Source of the DNA: Novosphingobium sp. SG751A
GTDB lineage: Bacteria > Pseudomonadota > Alphaproteobacteria > Sphingomonadales > Sphingomonadaceae
Length of the DNA stretch: 64,000 nucleotides
Assembly (NCBI RefSeq): GCF_013149295.1
Contig: NZ_JABGCB010000005.1
Coordinates: forward strand, 62,001-126,000
Direction of reading: 5' to 3'
Shown: in pieces, positions 29,748-38,182 of the stretch
Position numbering within the stretch: position 1 is the first letter of the stretch
Layout: each line of letters starts with the position of its first letter
Position numbers and translations under genes: made by a program
Notes under the pieces: generated by a model
The model's input: only the letters and a program-made list of their open reading frames with translations
What the model was told of the DNA's origin: nothing
The model's database searches: none

Positions 29748-29951
29748 TTAACCGAATAGGATTTCAGAAATGACGATAAACCCTAAGATTGCTGCAATCA
29801 TGATGAGTCTTACGATGCATCCATAACCTAACTGCTTCGAAAATTTATCGCTTTCAAAGGTTGGGTATATTCTTTGTGCAAAGTGATTTCCAACCAAGGT
29901 CAGGCCCACCACTGCAATGAAGCCAATAACTAGTCCTGAACCATTCCTCAT
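29748..29951 (-). CDS. Small two-helix membrane protein inserted in the suf operon
   Basis: A 67-residue frame starting MRNGSGLVIGFIAVVGLTLVG with one membrane helix at about 6-22 and a second near 48-65 (LIMIAAILGFIVISEILF), separated by a polar segment. Unlike its neighbours it uses many A/T-ending codons. It lies between sufB and sufC, where the two genes normally touch. No family is recognised. The frame is open further upstream into sufB, but the ATG at 29951, after the sufB stop, fits. It may be an unrelated insertion or a lineage-specific add-on. Confidence 0.6.
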   Translation of the reverse strand: MRNGSGLVIGFIAVVGLTLVGNHFAQRIYPTFESDKFSKQLGYGCIVRLIMIAAILGFIVISEILFG

Positions 29952-29970
29952 CGCGCAGCTTCTCCATGCA

Positions 29971-31448
<1,478 letters not shown>

Positions 31449-31452
<4 letters not shown>

Positions 31453-31901
31453 TGCACCATATCCACATCGTCATGCGGCGTCATCAACCGGGTCAGGGGA
31501 ACCCCCGACAAGGCCAGACGCAACGCCTCATTCACCACCGGCCAATGCGGGCGCACGCTGCAACCCAGCCCCGGCGCGCAATCATGGCTGATCCCTTCAA
31601 CGCAAGGGGTCAGCGCAATCGGCCCTTCGACCGCTTCGACAATATCGGCAAGGCTGATGTCATGGGCATCGCGCGCCAGCGCCAGCCCGCCGCCCGCGCC
31701 GCGCGCCGAAGTCAAAAGCCCCGCCGCGACCAGACGGCTGACCAGCTTTTGCACCGTGGGCGCGGGCAGGCCCGTTTCCAGCGCAAGTTGTCCGGCATTC
31801 GCCCGCGCGCGTGCGTCGCCATCGGCGCCCACTGTCGGGCACTGGCGCGCCGCTGCCACCATCGCCACCACGGCGTAATCGGCCATGCTCGACAAGCGCA
31901 T
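31449..31901 (-). CDS. Rrf2-family regulator of the suf operon
   Basis: A 150-residue winged-helix regulator of the Rrf2/IscR family. [18 protein letters not shown] is the usual start, and the recognition-helix region is [14 protein letters not shown]. Three cysteines ([15 protein letters not shown], about 100-114) can bind an Fe-S cluster. It heads the operon and overlaps sufB, so autoregulation in response to cluster status is likely by analogy with IscR/SufR. An inverted repeat lies just upstream. Confidence 0.9.
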
Positions 31902-31938
31902 CGCGCGAATCCCTTTCGTCAGCCATCGATACTCAAGA

Positions 31939-31960
31939 CGGTCAGATTAAAATAAGACCG
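31939..31960. promoter_or_regulatory. Inverted repeat upstream of the suf operon, possible Rrf2 operator
   Basis: CGGTC and GACCG, separated by 12 A/T-rich bases, stand 38 nt upstream of the Rrf2 start. The layout recalls IscR-type boxes, with two half sites around an A/T core. Function is inferred only from position. Confidence 0.4.
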
Positions 31961-32052
31961 AATCAATCCGATTTAAAGGCCCCTAAGGCTTTGCCCTCGC
32001 GCGGGCAAGGGGGACAGGCGAAATCGGGCGGGGGCGGAAATGCGCAGGGCAT

Positions 32053-32185
32053 AAAAAAACGGCTCCCCCGTTGCCAGGGGAGCCGCTTGAGTTTCGAGAA
32101 CTCTGTGGTGAAAACCACGAGCCCTTCGGGTCGCAAGGAGGCGGATAAAGCATTGCGGGGGAAGATAATTGTAAGATTGCGTCAA
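32053..32185 (-). ncRNA. Candidate small RNA with its own terminator
   Basis: On the minus strand a run of hairpins leads to a strong intrinsic terminator. In transcription order these are: a CCC-GAA-GGG stem near 32130, GTGGT-TTTC-ACCAC (32118-32105), GAGTT-CTCGA-AACTC (32103-32089), then CGGCTCCCC/GGGGAGCCG (32085-32060) followed by seven T. A CCUCCUU stretch (about 32143-32137), complementary to ribosome sites, lies just before the first hairpin. No protein fits. The 5' end is unknown, and no clear promoter was found between here and pyrD (32401); that remainder holds nothing else I can support. It may alternatively be a leader or attenuator. Confidence 0.45.
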
Positions 32186-32400
32186 ACCGCAGGAGCGTTT
32201 TCAAGTAGTTTTACTTATGATCCGACCATGCAAAGGATTTCATAGGCCTGTGTCATGCAGCCCTTACATCATGGCAGGGCGGCGCGGCGCACGGGCGCCC
32301 AAGAATCGAACAGATATTCGGGAATCACGCAGAAATCCGCGAATCGCAGGGGCGGCAGGCAATCGACAAGTCCCCCGCTTCTTGCCATAGGCCTTTCCCC

Positions 32401-33450
32401 ATGACCTATGCCCTGATCCGCAAAGCCCTGTTCCGTCTGGATGCCGAAACCGCCCATGGGATGGCGCTGGCCGCGCTCAAATATCTGCCCATTGCCGGCG
32501 CCCCTGTCGGGCCCGGCGGCCCTTTGACCAGCACGGTGGCGGGCCTGACCTTTCCCACGCCCGTGGGCATGGCGGCAGGATTCGACAAGGATGGCGAAGT
32601 GCCCGACGCGCTGCTCGGCCTTGGCTTCGGTTTTGCCGAGGTCGGCTCGATCACGCCCTTGCCACAATCGGGCAACCCCAAGCCGCGCCTGTTCCGGCTG
32701 GAGGAAGACCGCGCCGTCATCAACCGCATGGGCTTTAACAATGGCGGCGCGGACGAGGCGGAAAAGCGCCTTCGCGCGCGGCTGACGCGCGGCGGGATCG
32801 TGGGCATCAACATCGGCGCCAACAAGGACGCCACCGACCGCATCGCCGATTATGCCTATGGCGCGCGGGTGTTCGCCCCGCTCGCCTCTTATCTGGCGGT
32901 CAATGTGTCGAGCCCCAACACGCCGGGCCTGCGCGCGCTTCAGGACGAATCGGCGCTGACAGAATTGCTCGACGGCGTGATGGCTGCGCGCGATGAGACG
33001 GGACACCGCCCGCCGGTCTTCCTCAAGGTCGCCCCCGATCTGGAGCCTGCCGATATTGAGGCCATCGCCCGCATCGCCATCTCGCGCCGTCTGGGCGCGC
33101 TGATCGTCAGCAACACGACGATCAGCCGTCCGCCGTTGCAAAGCCGCCACGCGGGCGAAACGGGCGGCCTGTCGGGCGCGCCCTTACGCGATCTGGCACA
33201 GCAACGCATGGTCGATTTCCGCCGCGCCACCGGGGGACAGATTCCCCTCATCGGCGTGGGCGGCATCGCCAATGCCGAAGATGCCTATGCCCGCATCCGC
33301 GCCGGGGCCAGTCTGGTGCAGCTCTATTCGGCCATGGTTTATGAAGGCCATGCCATTGCCGAAAAGATCGGAGCCGGACTTGTCCGTCTGCTGGCGCGCG
33401 ATGGCTTTGCCAATGTGGCCGATGCGGTCGGGGCCGATGTCCCGCTCTGA
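32401..33450 (+). CDS. pyrD: Dihydroorotate dehydrogenase (quinone), class 2
   Basis: A 349-residue membrane-associated flavoenzyme of pyrimidine synthesis that passes electrons to quinone. The N-terminal amphipathic helix ALIRKALFRLDAETAH marks class 2. The FMN/substrate residues are in GMAAGFDKDGEV, MGFNNGG, NVSSPNTPGLR (with the catalytic serine) and LIGVGGIANAEDA. The start ATG fits the family start. Confidence 0.96.
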   Translation: MTYALIRKALFRLDAETAHGMALAALKYLPIAGAPVGPGGPLTSTVAGLTFPTPVGMAAGFDKDGEVPDALLGLGFGFAEVGSITPLPQSGNPKPRLFRLEEDRAVINRMGFNNGGADEAEKRLRARLTRGGIVGINIGANKDATDRIADYAYGARVFAPLASYLAVNVSSPNTPGLRALQDESALTELLDGVMAARDETGHRPPVFLKVAPDLEPADIEAIARIAISRRLGALIVSNTTISRPPLQSRHAGETGGLSGAPLRDLAQQRMVDFRRATGGQIPLIGVGGIANAEDAYARIRAGASLVQLYSAMVYEGHAIAEKIGAGLVRLLARDGFANVADAVGADVPL

Positions 33451-33551
33451 GGCGGTCGGGCCGCTTCCTCCCCTTGCTAGAGCCCCGGCCAAAGCCTAAA
33501 TCGGACGTAACAAAAGCCTAATGCACTTCCCCGGGCAGAGGACATAATTCC

Positions 33552-35372
33552 TTGCGCATCCTCGATATTGAAACCAGCCCCAATCTGGTCACGCTGTTTC
33601 TGGCGCGCGCCGATTTGCTGGCCGACCGGCCCTTTCTCCACAGCAAGACGGAGCAGGGATGGCAGGCGATAACATGGGCCGAGGCGGCGCGGCGGGTGGT
33701 CCTGCTTGCGCAATCACTGGTCCGTCTGGGCTATACGCGCGGCGAGCGGATCATGCTGGTGTCGGAAAACCGGCCCGAATGGTGCATCGCCGATCTGGCG
33801 ATCATGGCTGCCGGATGCATCACCGTCCCGGCCTATACGACCAACACTGAGCGCGACCACCTGCATATTCTGGAAAATTCCGGATCGCGCGGGGTGATCG
33901 TGTCCACCGCCAAATTGGCCAAGCCGCTGCTGCCTGCCGTCATGCGCTCGGGCGGGGCCAACCATCTGATCGCGATGGAGCCGCTGGGCATGGCGCAGGC
34001 CAGCACGGTGGAATATCACGACTGGGATGCAATGCTGGAGGGCGATGCGGCGGCTGCCCGCGCGGCGGTCGAGGCGCGGATGAGCGGCATTTCGCGCAAC
34101 GACACGGCCTGCCTGATCTATACCAGCGGCACTGGCGGCGCCCCGCGCGGGGTGATGCAGCATCATGGCGCGATCCTGCACAATGTCGCGGGCGCGGCCC
34201 ATGTCATCGTCGAGGATTTCGGCTGGGACCCGACCGGCGCCGAGCCGGAGGTCTTCCTCAGCTTCCTGCCGCTCAGCCATGCCTATGAGCATTCGGCGGG
34301 GCAATTCTTCCCCATCGGCCTTGGCGGTCAGATCTGGTATGCCGAGGGTCTGGACAAGCTGGGCAGCAATATTGAAGAGGTGCGCCCGACGATCATGGTC
34401 GTGGTGCCGCGCCTGTTCGAGGTGCTGCGCACGCGGATCATGAAGCAGGTGGAAAAGCAGGGCAAACTGGCCTCGGGCCTGCTGAGCAGCGCGGTGGCGC
34501 TGGCCGCGCGGCGCGGGGCGGGCAAGGGCAAACTGCTCGACTGGCCGCTGGACAAGGTGCTGGAAAAGCTGCTGCGCCCCAAGATCCGCGCGCGTTTCGG
34601 CGGGCGGGTCAAGGCGCTGGTGTCGGGCGGGGCGCCGCTGAACCCGGAAGTCGGCCTCTTTTTTCAGGGTGTTGGGCTGACGCTGCTGCAAGGCTATGGC
34701 CAGACCGAAAGCGGCCCCATCGCCAGCGTCAACCGAGTCAAAACCGGAATCAAAATGGACACGGTGGGCACGCCCCTGCACGCCACCGAGGTGCGCATTG
34801 CGCAGGATGGCGAAATCCTGCTGCGCGGCGAACTGGTGATGCATGGCTATTGGCGCAACGAGGCCGAGACGGCGCGCGTGCTCAAGGATGGCTGGCTGCA
34901 TACCGGCGACATCGGACATATTGATGCGGCGGGGCGGATCGTCATCACCGACCGCAAAAAAGATATGATCGTCAACGACAAGGGCGACAATATCTCACCC
35001 CAGAAGCTGGAAGGCATGCTGACCCTGCAGCCCGAAATCGCGCAGGCGATGGTGTTTGGCGACAAGCGGCCCTACATCGTTGGCCTGATCGTGCCGGATG
35101 CCGAATGGTCGCGCGAATGGGCGGTGGTCAATGGCCATCACGGTGCCGATGTGCGCGCGCTTCAGGAACTGCCCAGTTTTCGCGGGGCGATCCGTGAGGC
35201 GGTCGACCGGGTGAACCGCGACCTCTCGGTGATCGAAAAGGTCCGCCAGTTCACCTTTGCCGATGAGCCCTTTGCCATCGACAATGAGGAAATGACGCCT
35301 TCGCTCAAGATCCGTCGTCATAAGCTCAAAGAGCGCTATGGGGCGCGGTTGGAAGGGTTGTATAAGGGGTGA
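33552..35372 (+). CDS. Long-chain acyl-CoA ligase (AMP-binding family)
   Basis: A 606-residue adenylate-forming enzyme that activates a fatty acid with ATP and CoA. The phosphate loop is YTSGTGGAPRGV (about residue 190), followed by LQGYGQTESGP and the TGDIGHIDAAGRIVITDRKKDMI hinge. It begins with TTG, preceded by GAGGA at about 10 nt, with no better start nearby. The exact chain length used is not visible. A composite repeat element begins 12 nt after the stop. Confidence 0.88.
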   Translation: MRILDIETSPNLVTLFLARADLLADRPFLHSKTEQGWQAITWAEAARRVVLLAQSLVRLGYTRGERIMLVSENRPEWCIADLAIMAAGCITVPAYTTNTERDHLHILENSGSRGVIVSTAKLAKPLLPAVMRSGGANHLIAMEPLGMAQASTVEYHDWDAMLEGDAAAARAAVEARMSGISRNDTACLIYTSGTGGAPRGVMQHHGAILHNVAGAAHVIVEDFGWDPTGAEPEVFLSFLPLSHAYEHSAGQFFPIGLGGQIWYAEGLDKLGSNIEEVRPTIMVVVPRLFEVLRTRIMKQVEKQGKLASGLLSSAVALAARRGAGKGKLLDWPLDKVLEKLLRPKIRARFGGRVKALVSGGAPLNPEVGLFFQGVGLTLLQGYGQTESGPIASVNRVKTGIKMDTVGTPLHATEVRIAQDGEILLRGELVMHGYWRNEAETARVLKDGWLHTGDIGHIDAAGRIVITDRKKDMIVNDKGDNISPQKLEGMLTLQPEIAQAMVFGDKRPYIVGLIVPDAEWSREWAVVNGHHGADVRALQELPSFRGAIREAVDRVNRDLSVIEKVRQFTFADEPFAIDNEEMTPSLKIRRHKLKERYGARLEGLYKG

Positions 35373-35384
35373 AGGGTTTTCAGG

Positions 35385-35612
35385 TGCCTCCGGCGGGCAA
35401 AGGGACTCGTCCCTTTGCAATCCCATGATGCGCGCGCGCGCGATATTGGCGGCGGGGCGGTTGGGGCCTCGTTTGTAAAGCCTGCGGCGCGGATGGGTTG
35501 GGCTTAAAGGCGCCGCAGGCCTATCAAATTTGAACGCTGCGCCTTTAGAGCCTTGGCCGAACCTGATGCGCCACGCAGACAGTCACGGGAGCGCGAGGGT
35601 TATGACCCTCGC
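35385..35612. repeat. Composite intergenic palindromic element, copy 1
   Basis: It starts TGCCTCCGGCGGGCAAAGGG with an AAAGGGAC/GTCCCTTT hairpin. In the middle, AAGCCTGCGGCGC faces GGCGCCGCAGGC. It ends with ACGGGAGCGCGAGGG and a GCGAGGGT/ACCCTCGC hairpin (35593-35600 with 35605-35612). The 404-base gap between the ligase and the M23 gene contains only this element and the terminator after it. Confidence 0.85.
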
Positions 35613-35653
35613 ATGAATCCCTTCACCCCTTAATCCCCTGAACCCCAAACGAG

Positions 35654-35681
35654 AAAAAGCGGCAGTTTCCCGCCGCTTTTT
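35654..35681. terminator. Bidirectional terminator between the acyl-CoA ligase and the M23 gene
   Basis: AAAAAGCGGC (35654-35663) pairs perfectly with GCCGCTTTTT (35672-35681), loop of 8 nt, with T runs on both strands. It lies between convergent genes. Confidence 0.85.
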
Positions 35682-35776
35682 CCGCATCCTCTCCAAGATG
35701 CTAATGCCTGTTGGGCTTGTTTTCCGCCCTTCTTTCTCAGGCTTGGTTATCTCGCTTCAGACTCAACTTGTGTGAG

Positions 35777-36508
35777 TTATTCGCCGTCGTCATCACCTTT
35801 ATCGTGATGCGCAATAGAAGCAAGCGCCAATTGCGGGTTGCCTTCGCCCTGGAGGTAAGGAACCGGGTTGACGGCCACGCCATCCACGCGGACTTCATAA
35901 TGCAGGTGGGGGCCGGTCGAGCGGCCGGTGGTGCCGACAAAGCCGATCAGGTCGCCCTTGTGGACCATATCGCCTGCGGCCACGTTCAGGCGCGACAGGT
36001 GACCATAGCGGGTTTGCATTTCGCCGCCATGTTCGATCGAGATATAGAGGCCATACGAGCTGAACCAGTCGGCGCGGCTGATGACACCGTCGGCGGTGGC
36101 ATAGACAGGAGTGCCGGTGGGGCTGGAAAGGTCGATGCCCTTGTGCATCCGCATGCCGCCCAGCACAGGGTGGCTGCGCATGCCGAAATCGCTGCTCATG
36201 CGCAGGCCTTCGATGGGCGAGCGCGAGGGAACTGACATGGCGCGGTTGACGATACCGGCAACGCCGCCGTTATTGTTGCCGATGGTGGCGTTAACCAGCT
36301 TGTTGCCGGTGCCTTCCATCGAACGCCAGGACGAGAACAGCTGACGGAAATTCTGATCGCCATTGTCCTGCGAGATCGGCGCGGCTTGGGCGGCGCGCAG
36401 CGGGGCGGCGATATCGGCGTTGGCGGCACTGTTGGCCAGCGCGGGCTGGGCGACAACAGCGGCAAGTGCGCCGAGAAGAAACCTGGTAGAAATACGAAGC
36501 GCGACCAC
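35777..36508 (-). CDS. Exported M23 peptidase (third copy)
   Basis: A 243-residue protein with a Sec signal peptide (MVALRISTRFLLGALAAVVAQPALA, cut near 25) and an M23 domain at about 105-215. MHKGIDLSSPTGTPVYA holds the H-x-x-x-D zinc pair, TRYGHLSRLNV follows, and GPHLHYEVR closes the site. The C-terminal tail is acidic (ends HDKGDDDGE). It probably trims peptidoglycan crosslinks in the periplasm. It is followed 145 nt upstream by the DUF455 gene on the same strand. Confidence 0.9.
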   Translation of the reverse strand: MVALRISTRFLLGALAAVVAQPALANSAANADIAAPLRAAQAAPISQDNGDQNFRQLFSSWRSMEGTGNKLVNATIGNNNGGVAGIVNRAMSVPSRSPIEGLRMSSDFGMRSHPVLGGMRMHKGIDLSSPTGTPVYATADGVISRADWFSSYGLYISIEHGGEMQTRYGHLSRLNVAAGDMVHKGDLIGFVGTTGRSTGPHLHYEVRVDGVAVNPVPYLQGEGNPQLALASIAHHDKGDDDGE

Positions 36509-36653
36509 TCCAAAACACCTTTATTCTTGCGCCCTTCAGCCCCCCAAATGGCCGTTGGACATGGGAAATGACACCTGCGGATTTCCCGCAGGCAGGAAAT
36601 TGTTGGAGATGGTCGGAACCCCCCGCCGTCTCGTTGGTTTCTGCTATCCCAGG

Positions 36654-37451
36654 TCAGGCGCGGCTGGCAAGCGCCTCATACGCCTTGCGCGATAGACCGG
36701 CAGACTCGCGCGCTGAGTCGTTGAATGGTGGCTTAACGTTGCCCCTGAAATAACGCGTAACCAGCATTTGCCAGAGTTTTTCCGCAGAATCACCAAGTTC
36801 GTTCGCTACCTTGGCGAAATGATCGCAGCCATAGCGCACATGGCGGATTTCATCGGCCAGAATCCTTTCCAGAATGCGCGCGCCGGCCTCATCTCCACCG
36901 GCCCGAACGCGCGCCAAAGTGGCGGGCGTCACGTCCAGTCCGCGCGCCTCCAGCACCATTGGCACGATGGCCAGACGGGCCCCCACATCATGCGCGGTTT
37001 CCTCGGCCGATTGCCACAATCCATCATGTGCGGGCAGATCACCATAGGCTGCGCCCATCCGCGCCAGATGCCGCGCGATAATTGCAAAATGCATTGCCTC
37101 ATCGGCGGCCACGGTCAGGAAATCGTCGACAAATTCACGCCCGCGCTGGTCGCCAAACCGCCCCGCCATGTCCAGCGCCAGATCGATCGCGACAAATTCG
37201 ATATGCGCCAGCGCATGCCATAGCGCGACCCGCGCCCGCTCCGACCCGCCGCGCCCGCGCTTGGGCATGCGGTTGGGGGGCAGCAGTTCGGGCTTTTCCG
37301 GCCGCGCGGGCCGGTCGGGCATCGTCACGCTGAAATCCCACGCCAGCCTGCCCTGCCGCCAGTCGCGCACCAATTTGCGGGTGGCCATCGCCTTTTCACG
37401 CGGATCGGCGGTCAGCAGGGCGGTGCGGATGGATTCGGACAGAGAACGCAT
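36654..37451 (-). CDS. DUF455 ferritin-like protein
   Basis: A 265-residue protein of the DUF455 family, predicted to have a ferritin-like four-helix core. HIEFVAIDLALDMAGRF and FLTVAADEAMHFAIIARHL carry E-x-x-x-H type metal ligands, and ILADEIRHVRYG supplies another. Its substrate is unknown; some relatives hydroxylate tRNA. A hairpin (CCTGCGG/CCGCAGG) lies in the gap before the M23 gene, without a T run. Confidence 0.85.
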   Translation of the reverse strand: MRSLSESIRTALLTADPREKAMATRKLVRDWRQGRLAWDFSVTMPDRPARPEKPELLPPNRMPKRGRGGSERARVALWHALAHIEFVAIDLALDMAGRFGDQRGREFVDDFLTVAADEAMHFAIIARHLARMGAAYGDLPAHDGLWQSAEETAHDVGARLAIVPMVLEARGLDVTPATLARVRAGGDEAGARILERILADEIRHVRYGCDHFAKVANELGDSAEKLWQMLVTRYFRGNVKPPFNDSARESAGLSRKAYEALASRA

Positions 37452-37482
37452 TTGGGGGCGTTAGAAGAAGGGAACGGAAAAT

Positions 37483-37708
37483 GCGAGGGTCTAGACCCTC
37501 GCGCTCCCATTACTGTCGGCATGGCGCGCGGGGTTCGACCTTGCGTGTCGGACGCGGCGTTTCGGGAATAAAGCCTGCGGCGCGGACCAAGTATAAGTTC
37601 ACCGCGTTGGAGGCTATAAAACGATAGCCTCCAACGCTGAGCTTGCGAGCCAGACGCCACCCTATAACGGGATTGCAAAGGGACTGGTCCCTTTGCCCGC
37701 CGGAGGCA
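37483..37708. repeat. Composite intergenic palindromic element, copy 2
   Basis: Opposite orientation to copy 1. It begins GCGAGGGTCTAGACCCTCGC, then CTCCCATTACTGTC, has AAGCCTGCGGCGCGG in the middle, and ends ATTGCAAAGGGACTGGTCCC followed by TTTGCCCGCCGGAGGCA. That last end lies 3 nt from the bcp stop. Confidence 0.85.
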
Positions 37709-37711
37709 TAA

Positions 37712-38182
37712 TCACCCCTTAACCACCCCCAACACCTCCTGCGCATGGCCCTTGACCTTCACCTTTTCCCAGATCCGCTCGATCACCCCGTCGGCGCTGA
37801 TCAGATAGGTGCTGCGCTCCATGCCCATATAGGTGCGGCCATACATGGACTTTTCTTTCCACACGCCCAGAGCGTCCGACAGGCCGCCTTCCTCGGCGTC
37901 CGAGGCGAGGGGGGCGGTCAGCGCGTGCTTTTCGATGAACTTGGCGTGCTTTTTCGGCGGATCCTTCGAAACGCCCAGCAGCGCCGCGCCGGCGGCCTTA
38001 AACTCGCCCGCCAGAGCCGAAAAGTCCTTGTTTTCAGTGGTGCAGCCGGGGGTGTCATCCTTGGGATAGAAGAAGATCACCAGCCGCTGCCCGGCAAAAT
38101 CGGAAGGCTTAACCGCGCTGCCGTCGGTCGTGGTCATGGCGATGTCGGGGATCTTGTCGCCCACGCCGGGAAAGGTGCTCAT
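37712..38182 (-). CDS. bcp: Thiol peroxidase of the BCP/PrxQ type
   Basis: A 156-residue peroxiredoxin that reduces hydroperoxides. The peroxidatic cysteine is in DDTPGCTTENKDF. It is the only cysteine in the protein, so there is no resolving cysteine and the enzyme must work as a 1-Cys peroxiredoxin. The ATG overlaps the glnE stop (ATGA). The 43-codon upstream extension lies within glnE and is not used. Confidence 0.92.
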   Translation of the reverse strand: MSTFPGVGDKIPDIAMTTTDGSAVKPSDFAGQRLVIFFYPKDDTPGCTTENKDFSALAGEFKAAGAALLGVSKDPPKKHAKFIEKHALTAPLASDAEEGGLSDALGVWKEKSMYGRTYMGMERSTYLISADGVIERIWEKVKVKGHAQEVLGVVKG

